This document shows positions 37,694 through 46,835 of a stretch of DNA of 64,000 nt, in pieces. The stretch is taken from the NCBI GenBank assembly GCA_008477525.1, contig SPDT01000002.1, positions 2,976,001 through 3,040,000 of the forward strand, in the 5' to 3' direction. Positions within the stretch are counted from its first letter, which is position 1, and each line of letters opens with the position of its first letter. The position numbers and the translations under genes were made by a program. The notes below the pieces were generated by a model that saw only the letters and a list, made by a program, of their open reading frames with translations, ran no database searches and was not told the origin of the DNA. This stretch comes from Hypomyces perniciosus. Taxonomy: Eukaryota > Ascomycota > Sordariomycetes > Hypocreales > Hypocreaceae.

Positions 37694-39201
37694 TATATTA
37701 TAATTAAAAAGAGCGTAATTTTTTTTATTGATAATATTATCTAGGTATATTAATAATAGGATATAGATAAAGTAAAAGAGGCAATTAATAATTTTAAATT
37801 AAAGTATAAAATAAATTTTATAGGTGAGCCTAAGTAGTTTTTTAATATATATATACTATAAGATTATAAAAAGAAAGTTATCTGGCTAGCTTAAAATATA
37901 TATATCGATAAAATTATTTATAGATTTAGAATTAATATTTAGAAAAAGCTGCCTAAGACTTTAATAAGTTAAGAAAAGTTAAAACTATTATTAAGAATAG
38001 CTATAAAAGCATTAATTAAGCTGTATTAATAGAAAGTTAAGTTAATACAGTTTACAGCTATATTAACCTAACCTAATATTGCATTTATTGCCTTTTAATT
38101 ATTAAGATTTTTTTTAACTTTAATGCTTTATATTATAAAGTAGTTAATTATTTAATTAGGTATTTCTTTTATATTTAAATACTTGCACTCTGATTTGGCG
38201 GCTTGAATTTTATTAATATATTCCTTTACTTAAATAACTCTTTATTTACTAATAATATAATCAATTAAAAGAGCTTTTAAAGACATATAATAAGACTATT
38301 TAGGGGAATAATTGTATAGAGAGTATTAAAATAGGCTATTATTATAATATTAAATATAGAAGCTAAGCTTTTTGCCATTTTAAAAGCAGTTAAGGAAGCT
38401 ATTTTTGCTGGAAGACTTTTGAGGGTATTAGAAATCCAGCTAAATAAACCTTTTAAAATATAAAGCAATAATTTACAGATAATTAGATTTTTAATAAAAG
38501 AAGTAATAAAGCTAATAACTAAGCTGAGATATATTAATATTTATTAATATTGGCTGCGTTAAGAAGTTTAAGAAAGAAAGATTAAAGTTAACTGGATAGA
38601 GAGCGGGAAGATAATTACAGATAGATTAATAAAGGCGCTTAATAAAGAGAAATATTAAAGATTTATTAAAATGCTAAAACTTAATAATATCTAAGAAAAG
38701 ATTAAGAATAAGGCAAAGTTTAAAAAAGTAAAAGATTAGTAGATAAGCTAGGCTACAGCTAAGTGAGAGTAAATTAAATAAACTATTAAGCTAGGATATA
38801 TTAATGGAAAGACTATTAATGCCAGTAAAATAGCTACTAATACTAATAGAAAGAAGGATATTAATATTAGCGGAAAGGCTATTAATGCTAGTAAAAGGAG
38901 TATTAATACTAATAGAAAAAAGGCTATTAATGCTAGCGGAAAGGCTATTAATACTAATAGGAGGATTATTAATGCTAGTAGAAAGAAGGCTATTAATACT
39001 AGTAGGTCGGCTATTGATGCTAGTAGGAAAAAAGCTATTAATACTGGCAGATAAGACTGCTAATACTATAGTAAATAGCGCTGCTGAAGCTATTAAGGTC
39101 GGCTTAATAGAAGAAGACACTGATAATAAAGAATTACTATACTTGCAATCTATGGTGGAAAAGTTATAGCTGAAGCAGGAATAGCCTTAGTTAAGGGGGT
39201 G
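37694..39201 (+). mobile_element. Host Copia element, right part (RT C-half to 3' end)
   Basis: Reverse transcriptase text resumes just after the LTR: IKKSVIFFIDNII (37703-37741) is the decayed YVDDIV active site, followed by INNFKLKYKINFIGEPK and a QFTAILT-PxIAF-type block near 38050. RNase H and terminal text follow (ISAEAKLFAILKAVKEAIF near 38350, IITDRLIKALNKEKY near 38620, compare TDGLTKAL). A repeat-coding tail at 38800-39055 and a purine tract (TTAAGGGGG) at 39191-39199 precede a TGTCAG LTR start at 39202. Exact frame continuity across the insertion scar appears off by 1 nt. Confidence 0.75.
38800..39055 (+). repeat. 21-24-bp in-frame tandem repeats
   Basis: About ten units of 21-27 bp built on GCTATTAATGCTAGTAGAAA. 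On the plus strand they read as seven- to nine-residue units of the type KAINASRKKAINTSR. They lie between the pol terminus and the purine tract of the host Copia. Confidence 0.8.
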
Positions 39202-39480
39202 TGTCAGATAGCGTGGATTGGTGGAAATTAGCGGCAGAAGGAAACGCGAAGGATATTGCTTATAGGAACACTAGGAGGATCTAAAAGAGCGGCTAAGAAG
39301 AACGCGACGCGTTCTTTTAGCATTATAAATTGGCTGGCCAGGAAACTATTAGTAATTGGAGATGGTTCTTTAGATAATAGCGGGAGAGATGAATAGAGAT
39401 GGAATTGAGGTGCTATTTGATCCCTACAGAGTGAGACAACTGCTGACTATACGATACCGATATTCGCGACAGCTGCATTG
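39202..39480 (+). mobile_element. Probable Copia 3' LTR of the host element
   Basis: Starts TGTCAGATAGCG right after a purine tract and shares ordered blocks with 208-520. Composition jumps to normal GC here. The 3' end of the LTR was not located; 39480 is where similarity to the other copy fades. Confidence 0.45.
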
Positions 39481-40729
39481 AGTTTCAAGCTTTTATTACC
39501 CCCTTTAGCTGAGGACCTCAGAGCACTATTTTTTGGGCCAAAGGACCAGGATACATATAGAAACAGGATAAAATAAACGAGGACTATATATCCCTAAGGC
39601 TGCATATTACCTGCAAACAGTGGGGAATCAGTTGAAGAGTGGTTGCGAGCTCAAGAGCCTCCCCGGCCCGGCAATACAGAAGTCCACTCCTAGTAGTAGT
39701 ATGTACTTCGTAGACACATACCTATTATATAGGAGCCTCCAGTTCGGCCTTTATCTCGATCTAGAGGTTAATATCGGAGATAAGGATTATTTAATCGCCA
39801 TTACGAAGCAGATAATCTATTAGTAATTTGCGTAATTGTGCCAAGCCTGAAGATAGTTTGCGAAGTCGGGAGGAATCGGTTGTGTGTAAGTTGGAACAGA
39901 TGCTGATGCGCCGTATATTTCTCCGTCGTAGTAGACATTGTAGTGAAAATTCTTCATGATACCAACCAAAACTAATCCCGCATTTGTGCCGTCTATTCAC
40001 TACGATATCGGCAATCACTGCCACTAAAGAAATAGACTGAGGAGAATATCATCGTGAGAAAATCACCAGCATTTAGAAGACGTAGATTGTACGAAGCACT
40101 TACTATGTACGGAGTACTACTAGCAGGCCTCTGAGGATCGGCAGGCAAATACTTTTAACCGAGCGCTCTGGCCGCCTTGCGCTCCAGGCTGCCAAGGTTC
40201 CCGCTTCTTCATGTGACAGCTGAAGAGAAATAAAAAAACTTCTACCTGAGAAAAAAATCTCTCTTCATCTACACCTCGAGAAAATTTCAGCGGTGTCTGC
40301 CTTTCGCGATTCCAGACCGACACGATTATTGCCGGAACTGGAATTTAGTGCATGTGAGCTTTTTGGGATTCATCCTCGCCAGGAGCGTCGCTGCCTGGGC
40401 CATGGCCATGTCCTAAGACGAGTAAGTCGGCGCATTTTATTTTTCTGTCCATCTGCAATTGCTTCACATGCCGTGACTCCAATTGAGTCATTTTGCAACC
40501 TCTCCCTCACCCTTTCACCCCCTCCGCTGCGATGATGACAACCTATTCGTGCTAAGAGGAACCATTCACTTGGCCTCGATGAACGCCTTTGATTATAGAC
40601 TACAACGGTATCTGACGCAGCGGACACATTTGCTTTTATTGTCGCCTCGACCATTGCGCCCTGCCTCAACTTTGGTTTTTCAATATGCTAACTAAGTGAC
40701 GCTCTAGGTCAAGATGATCCCAGCTCAAA
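39480..40729. other. Intergenic, 5' flank of SEN2
   Basis: Normal composition, no gene supported. It contains a TACTTCGTA at about 39701 and a TACGGAGTA at 40108-40116. Pyrimidine-rich stretches before 40730 are consistent with a fungal promoter and 5' UTR. Confidence 0.5.
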
Positions 40730-42466
40730 ATGGCTGAGATCCAACCCCTAATTCAGCCTCCTGCTGGAGGCAAGGCCTCAACCACCACCTATAACTCCGC
40801 TGCGCCACAGCAGAAGCGAGGTCCCTCCATTCACCAGATCTACGCGCTTCCTGCGCCAATTCGGACATTCCCCCTCCCAGCATTCTACCCCAACAACCCT
40901 GTTTCCGTTTTTCATGTTGCCTACGCATGGTTAGGCCAGGTTTTTCAACCGCCGCCAACTGAGCCAGCCGTTGTTCACAATGGCTTCTGGTCAGAGACGA
41001 CTACATCAGTTCATATAACAGACGAAAAGTCAATGAGGGCGTTATGGGAGCAAGGCTTCTACGGCAAGGGTAGCTTGAGTCGAAGTGAGCCCAATTGGTT
41101 GAAGAGGGAAGAAGTCCGCCGAGGGCTTCAGGAAGCTCATGTCAGTGAGATCCTGACGGTCCAGCGGCGAGAAGAGCGAGCGCAAACCAAGTGGGAGCGT
41201 GCAAGGCTTGAACAAGAAGCCATTCGCCAAACAAAGCTGGAAGAAGCACAGCAAGCTGAAGCTCAACGCCTGGCAAAGTTGGCGGCCATAGCTACCCCTT
41301 CTCCACAACCTCCCCTAGCACCCGTTGGCCCACTGGAGATTTTGGCTCTGCCGAATTCGGTTGCCGACTTGGCTATCAAATCCAGACCATTGGACCAAAA
41401 GGATGGACAGTCGCTGGTAACAAGCGAGCAGACGAATGGCCATGCGATTACGTTGGGTCTGAGTCTCGTTGATCAGATCAATGGAGTATCCCAAGTCATG
41501 GATAGCAAGCCCCAGTTGGACACTACTGGTGCTACCTCTGTTTCTCATGAAACTCCGTCGACGGATGACCAAGTGGAACCCCAAACCCCCACGGGCGATG
41601 GTATCAATGGAGCTGCTCGATCTTTCCACTCTCCAGGCTCATCCAGTGATTGTACTGGGACAAACACACTGAAGCGTCGAAAGAGCGTAAGATTCTCGCC
41701 AACTGTGGAGTCGGCAACCTTCAAATGGTCCGATCCACCGAGTCCGAACCGTTCTCCCCCAGTGAAGTCCTCTCAGCTATCCTTGGCCAATGGCAATAGT
41801 AAAGCAGACATGCAAGATATTCCTCCACCCTGCTTGACGGCAACCAAAGCGGTCGAGGCGCCGGCTTCTGCACCTGATTTTATTATCAACAAAGAACACC
41901 TCCAGTTGATGCCAGAGGAGACTTTCTTTCTCGCCTTTGGTTTAGGAGTCCTGACTGTCACTGATCCATCAACAGGCAGGAAACTGTCGTCAAAGGATCT
42001 TTTTACTCTATTTCGACAGTATTCCTACTTTCCTCCCCGCAATGGACCTGATGAACCAGATCTCGTTCCAGATGACGAGTTCTTGGTTCATTACGCCGTG
42101 TATCATCATTTTAGATCCCTAGGGTGGGTACCCCGGTCGGGTATCAAGTTCGGTGTCGACTGGCTACTATATGCCAGAGGGCCTGTGTTTGATCACGCAG
42201 AGTTTGGGCTGATTGTCATCCCGTCTTACTCTGATCCGTGGTGGAAGGCAGCTGGGAAACAAAGCCCACCAAAGCCGTGGTCATGGCTCCACAGCGTTGT
42301 GCGGGTGCTGTCTCATGTTACAAAGAGCCTGGTGCTCGTGTACGTTGATGTTCCGCCTCCACCGAAATTCGAGGAGGCGTTGGATATTGGCATAACGGAA
42401 GCGATGAAACTGTACAGGGTCAGGGAGGTTATGATAAAACGTTGGTCGAGCAATCGAAATCGGTAA
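40730..42466 (+). CDS. sen2: tRNA-splicing endonuclease subunit Sen2
   Basis: Catalytic subunit of the heterotetrameric Sen2-Sen34-Sen15-Sen54 endonuclease that cuts introns from pre-tRNA; Sen2 cleaves the 5' splice site. The protein is 578 aa without introns. The N-terminal part (about 20-130) holds the conserved YPNNPxS-like region and GFWGKG-like GFYGKG. A charged coiled-coil-like stretch (about 140-190) and a low-complexity linker follow. The C-terminal tRNA endonuclease fold (about 395-575) carries the triad: Tyr481 in LLYARGP, His489 in FDHAEF and Lys532 in HVTKSLVLVYVD. The start ATG is in CAAAATGGC context. It is the first gene right of the repeat block, about 1.5 kb away. Confidence 0.93.
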   Translation: MAEIQPLIQPPAGGKASTTTYNSAAPQQKRGPSIHQIYALPAPIRTFPLPAFYPNNPVSVFHVAYAWLGQVFQPPPTEPAVVHNGFWSETTTSVHITDEKSMRALWEQGFYGKGSLSRSEPNWLKREEVRRGLQEAHVSEILTVQRREERAQTKWERARLEQEAIRQTKLEEAQQAEAQRLAKLAAIATPSPQPPLAPVGPLEILALPNSVADLAIKSRPLDQKDGQSLVTSEQTNGHAITLGLSLVDQINGVSQVMDSKPQLDTTGATSVSHETPSTDDQVEPQTPTGDGINGAARSFHSPGSSSDCTGTNTLKRRKSVRFSPTVESATFKWSDPPSPNRSPPVKSSQLSLANGNSKADMQDIPPPCLTATKAVEAPASAPDFIINKEHLQLMPEETFFLAFGLGVLTVTDPSTGRKLSSKDLFTLFRQYSYFPPRNGPDEPDLVPDDEFLVHYAVYHHFRSLGWVPRSGIKFGVDWLLYARGPVFDHAEFGLIVIPSYSDPWWKAAGKQSPPKPWSWLHSVVRVLSHVTKSLVLVYVDVPPPPKFEEALDIGITEAMKLYRVREVMIKRWSSNRNR

Positions 42467-43071
42467 CAGGGCATCTCGGCTTTCGGATGATGTATTTGTA
42501 TGATGAATAACGAGTTTTGTATAATGGAAGCATTAAGAGATCTCTACACAGCGTGGACTGAGGTTCGTTATAGGACTAATAAATAAAAAGACCCCCAGGG
42601 TGCATTATAATGTCCTACACACTTGGTTACACATGTCTTGAATTCTAACTCATTGTCTCATGTGAGAGGTTCTTCAGGTAGGGTACGGAGTAGAAGATCT
42701 GCGTATTCCACCCCACCTTATCCTGTGTCATTATGTTCCAAGTTCAGGCGCAGATTCACTTTAAACCAACGTCTCAACATTTATCTAATTTAGTCTCCAA
42801 GTGTATGAATTAGTACTACTATTAAACAAGGAGTCTGCTTAGACATGAGAATGAAGTTTCGAGATGGAGCCCGTACTGAATGCACGGACCATCTGCTGTG
42901 ATGCCTCGGCAAAGGTCAGGCAATGAAGAATGGCAGAAAGCCAGCAATCCTCCTCCTACAAGTTCCGTTTGCCCGCCCGCTCGCTCGCCCGCCTTCGTGT
43001 GAGGACGAAGAAGACGCTCCAATTCTTTGGCTTTGTTCAGAACTGCCAATTGGCCTCTCTTTGCGCCTATA
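42467..43071. other. Intergenic between SEN2 and the dioxygenase
   Basis: No gene is supported. A TACGGAGTA motif lies at 42684-42692. An ATG at 42930 opens a 96-codon frame that overlaps the dioxygenase start in another frame and may act as an upstream ORF. Confidence 0.45.
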
Positions 43072-44640
43072 ATGTTGTCGCCAGCTCGCATCGTCGCCCG
43101 TCGCACAACCCCGCGAACCGCTATCACTGTATCGATATGCCTCGCACAGCACCGCAAAATCCACCACGAAGAGCACGAACGAACGAGGAGGAACAACATC
43201 AACAACAGACAGAGACATAGTCCTAGAGTCAAGACAGCGCAAGCGTCGTCTAGGGACCAGACATCAGCCGTGCGCGCTTGGCCGAAGCACTCGATTCCTC
43301 AGCACGCCAAGCACATTGTCTGCAAACCCGATGCTGATAGCGCTCCGATCAAGGTCTCTTGGACGACGCAGTTCCTCTACGTTGATGACACTGCGACCGA
43401 CAATGGCCGACGCACCCTGAAGCCCGCGACGCTGCGCGACAGCTGCGCCTGTCCCAAGTGCAAAGACCCGGCGTCTGGCCAGAAGAGCTTCGTCTCGACC
43501 GAGATCCCTACAGACATTGGCGTTCAGGACGTCCGTAAGACCAACGAGGGCCTTGCCATTACCTTTTTCAACGACATTGAGAGGCTCGCCAAGGACGGAC
43601 ATGAGATGCTTCTGCCCTGGTCATCCCTCGATATGGCGCTCAAGCGCAAAGGCCTCGAGGACCTGCGTCTGCCGCGCAAGCGGTCCGTCCTGCGGCGCAC
43701 AGGCGTACAATACTGGGACCGGCACGTCCTCGACAAGCACGTCCGCAAGATCGACTACGAAGCCTACATGGAAGGCGGCGAGGCCTTTTGGGACGCCGTC
43801 ATTGATCTGTGCCGCCTGGGCATCGTGTACCTCGAGAACGTGCCCAAAGACGAGGAGTCCGTCGTGCGCATCACCACGCGCATCGCAAACATCCGCGAGA
43901 CCTTCTACGGCCGCACATTCGACGTCCGGGCCAAGCCCAACGCGGAGAACGTGGCGTACACGAGCGGATACCTCGGTCTGCACCAGGACTTGCTGTACCT
44001 CGAGCCGCCGCCTATGATCCAGGTGCTGCACTGCATGGAAAACTCGTGTGAGGGCGGCGAGTCTCTCTTCAGCGACGGAGAGCGCGTGGGCCGCCTGCTC
44101 TACCCCTTCACGAATCGCTACTCCATGGCGCCCCTGGCAGACCACTACATCCCCTATCAATACGAAAAAAACGGCTACCACTACTTCAGCTCCCGCTACG
44201 TCATCGACCAAAACGAAGGCGGCTTCACAGGCGTCTACTGGAGCCCCCCCTTCCAAGGCCGCTACCTCAGTCCCGCCAAGGACATCCGCCGGTGGATCGA
44301 GCCAGCGCGCATCTTCGAGAAGCTCATCAACGCAGACGACGCCCTCCACCAGCGGAAGATGGAGCCCGGAGAGTGTGTTTTGTTCGACAACCTGCGGGTT
44401 ATGCACGGCCGCACGGCGTTTGATGCGACGGGTGGGGGGAGTCGGTGGTTGAGGGGCGCGTATATCGCTGCCGAGGACTTCTTGAGCAAGGCGGCGCATA
44501 TTCCCGAGGGATTGGCGGAGAAGTATCGTGGGGAGACGGCGTGGACGCCGGATAGGGCGCAGAGCGAGTTGAGGGAGTCGGAGTGGCATTCGGAGGTGGC
44601 TGAGCTTGTGAGGAAGATTGATCCCAACCTGCCTGAGTAG
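43072..44640 (+). CDS. Gamma-butyrobetaine/trimethyllysine-type dioxygenase
   Basis: Fe(II)/2-oxoglutarate-dependent hydroxylase of the TauD/GBBH family, which makes carnitine from gamma-butyrobetaine or hydroxylates trimethyllysine, probably in mitochondria. From the ATG at 43072 it has 522 aa. The N-terminus (MLSPARIVARRTTPRT...) is Arg-rich with no acidic residue in the first 30, like a matrix-targeting peptide. A GBBH-type zinc site is seen as SCACPKC (C125, C127, C130) in a domain before about residue 210. Catalytic ligands are His304 and Asp306 (GLHQDLLYLE) and His445 (RVMHGRTAF). No intron is needed. An earlier in-frame TTG exists, but ATG 43072 is the first in-frame methionine codon. 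Which of the two substrates it uses cannot be told from motifs alone. Confidence 0.88.
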   Translation: MLSPARIVARRTTPRTAITVSICLAQHRKIHHEEHERTRRNNINNRQRHSPRVKTAQASSRDQTSAVRAWPKHSIPQHAKHIVCKPDADSAPIKVSWTTQFLYVDDTATDNGRRTLKPATLRDSCACPKCKDPASGQKSFVSTEIPTDIGVQDVRKTNEGLAITFFNDIERLAKDGHEMLLPWSSLDMALKRKGLEDLRLPRKRSVLRRTGVQYWDRHVLDKHVRKIDYEAYMEGGEAFWDAVIDLCRLGIVYLENVPKDEESVVRITTRIANIRETFYGRTFDVRAKPNAENVAYTSGYLGLHQDLLYLEPPPMIQVLHCMENSCEGGESLFSDGERVGRLLYPFTNRYSMAPLADHYIPYQYEKNGYHYFSSRYVIDQNEGGFTGVYWSPPFQGRYLSPAKDIRRWIEPARIFEKLINADDALHQRKMEPGECVLFDNLRVMHGRTAFDATGGGSRWLRGAYIAAEDFLSKAAHIPEGLAEKYRGETAWTPDRAQSELRESEWHSEVAELVRKIDPNLPE

Positions 44641-44931
44641 AAGATTATTGTGCTATATAGGTGAGAAGAATCGTAGAGAAGTTATAGATACATATAAAGG
44701 TATAAGAGTGAAAAGCAGACGGACTCAGAGATATGAATGAGACTAGACAGATGATTCGTACTCTTATGCATGTTATTTACGAATCCTTTTTGAAAAGCAC
44801 CTAATGACCAAGAGAATACCGGTTTGCCCCTTTTGACGCCAAATCCCATCTGTCCTTCGTTCACAATCATCCTTCCAGCCCCCAAAACCCAATCCAGAGG
44901 CCACGTTGGCTATCCAGCAGCAAGCCTTCAA

Positions 44932-46388
44932 TCATTTATCCCACTTCTTCGCCTCCACTCCTTCCGGTGGGACTGTATCCACCATGCGGTCCTTGACATC
45001 ATCCCAATCTGTGCTGAGGCTCGTACCATTGCTCTCAGTGAAGCTCTTCATCATGGCGCGCTGCTGCTCAGGCGTGGCATTCTTGTAGATCTTCTTAAAA
45101 AAGAAATTGACGTCTTTCTCATCGTCGGACTTTTCGTCCTCGCCGAACTTGTCCCAGTCCTTGGGGCCGGAGCGGGATGAGGTCGGGTAGGCTGGACCCT
45201 TGGATACCGGAGCTGGAGCTTTGCCTTTAGCCTCTGTGTCGGTTGTGGGGGATGTGGTGGATGGTGCATCTGCGGTGATAGTGGTTGCAGATGTAGTAGC
45301 CTCAGCCTGTTTTGCTTCAGTCCTATGGGGTGATTAGCGGGGCGTTTCTTGTAAGGCTATCTCCAGAAGACTTACGATTTCTTTTCGCCAGAGGCAACAG
45401 AAGCCGCCTCTGCCTTCAGCTTTGGCCATTTACCGGCCGTCTTCTTGGCCAGGCTGAGTTCGACCTTGTTAGGCGTAACAGTGTACTTTGATGCTGAAGG
45501 GTCAATCTCGCCCCAGAGATCAAGCTGGTATTCCTTCTCGTCGCCATTCGGATAAACAATGGGGTCCAATCGTACAACGTCGGCGAGGAACTCAACCTTG
45601 AGCTTCTCCTTATTGACACCCTTCGAGAATATCGAGACAGACATGGTGGTGTTGCTCTGGAACTCTTGTAATCGAAGTGGAGTATCGCTCGGGATCTGGG
45701 GTTTGGCTGCCGCTGTTATCGTTGTAACAGCTGGTTTGGTTTCCTTGGCCTCGTTCTCAGACTTGATGTCGGCCAGTTTCTTCTCCTCAGGCTTTAGGCT
45801 GACTGTGATTTTCCTCGCTGAATCGTCCGCAGGCAACTTCTCCATCGCAGCCAGGGTCTGGATGCGCAGCGTGCTAGCCATCCTCCACTCCTTAGCCTGC
45901 GGTGATTGCTGCCCCATCGCCACACCCAACCCTCCAGGACCCCCCTTGCCCTTGTTAATATCATCATTGTTCGCCTCCGCCTTGGCATCTGCGATAGTCA
46001 CCTTCCAAAACCCGCTCTCATCCACATGCTGACCAGCTGGATCCTCCTTTTCCACCGCCGGCGAACCCTTAATCAACCGCATGGTGTAAATACAGCAGCA
46101 ATCAGCATTGGCATACTGGCCCAGACGAAAATACGCCACGGCCCGACGGTAGTGAGCCTCCGCCATGAGGGTCCGGCTATTGCGTTGGTACGCCGTGTGC
46201 CAAGCTAGGTTCGCATCGTCCAGGGACTCTGCATAGCGGTTCAGCCCAATGAGGGCCTTGGAACGGGCGATGAGCCAGCCTGGGTTGGTTGAAGATCGAA
46301 GGGCTGCGGAGAGCTGGGTCAGAGCTTCCTCCCAGTTTCGTGCCTCCACTGCGGCGAGACCGTTCCGAGCCAAAGTGATGTGCGACAT
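44932..46388 (-). CDS. sgt1: SGT1 co-chaperone (TPR-CS-SGS)
   Basis: Hsp90 co-chaperone linking Hsp90/Skp1 to clients such as kinetochore and SCF complexes, and NLR-type receptors in plants. Two exons: 46388-45376 and 45322-44932, with a 53-nt intron (donor GTAAGT, acceptor CATAG) splitting a Ser codon, giving 467 aa. The N-terminal TPR-like helices (about 1-115, starting MSHITLARNGLAAVEARNW) are followed by the CS domain (about 240-325, with the LxVEFLADVVRLDP and YQLDLWGEIDP strands). The second exon encodes the SGS region with KDWDKFGEDE and the terminal PPEGVEAKKWDK. The frame stays open upstream to 46640, but ATG 46388 matches the family N-terminus. Confidence 0.93.
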
Positions 46389-46835
46389 GACTGAGATCAC
46401 AGTTGTCTGTTCGTTGGCTGAAACGTGTGCGATGCTTGTAAGAGCGAAGTGGGAGTAATATACAAAGGGGAGAGGGGGATACGACCCTTTAGATAAGGTG
46501 AAAATGAAGGCCCAACTCAATTTGTTTGTCTTGTAACCTTGAGCTTGGCGAGATGGATGTAGGGCTGCTTGAAGCTTCTGGAAGCTCTGGTGGGGTTGAA
46601 GTTGACATTCCCCGCCAAACATGGCAAAATTGGCATGCATGAGTACACCGCCTGCCTAATCTCTGCAAGGTAGGTAGTACTAGGTACCTACGTGCACCGT
46701 ATCGTCCCATATCCCTTCAAGGAAATGATCATCATAAAGCTCAAGCTTCTCATTATTCGACTTATTATGTAGTATCATTAAGTTAGAGTTTTGCATTGTA
46801 ATCCCAAGCAACAAGGTTTTCATTACTCCGTATCC
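46389..46835. other. Intergenic between SGT1 and the cyclase
   Basis: Serves as 5' region of SGT1 and 3' region of the cyclase, both on the minus strand. One TACTCCGTA at 46824-46832, just before the cyclase stop. No gene seen. Confidence 0.5.

Noticed and set aside
38791..39120. Minus-strand Ser/Asn-rich protein
   Set aside because: It is the reverse reading of the 21-24-bp tandem repeat; the plus strand fits the Copia polyprotein.
8206..39201. CRISPR-like array among the tandem repeats
   Set aside because: Units are contiguous without unique spacers, and the genome is eukaryotic.
43621..44589. 322-codon open frame on the minus strand opposite the dioxygenase
   Set aside because: No recognisable domain. 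It is a shadow of a GC-rich, strongly biased gene on the plus strand.
46389..46640. N-terminal extension of SGT1
   Set aside because: The frame is open but unlike the family. ATG 46388 gives the expected N-terminus.
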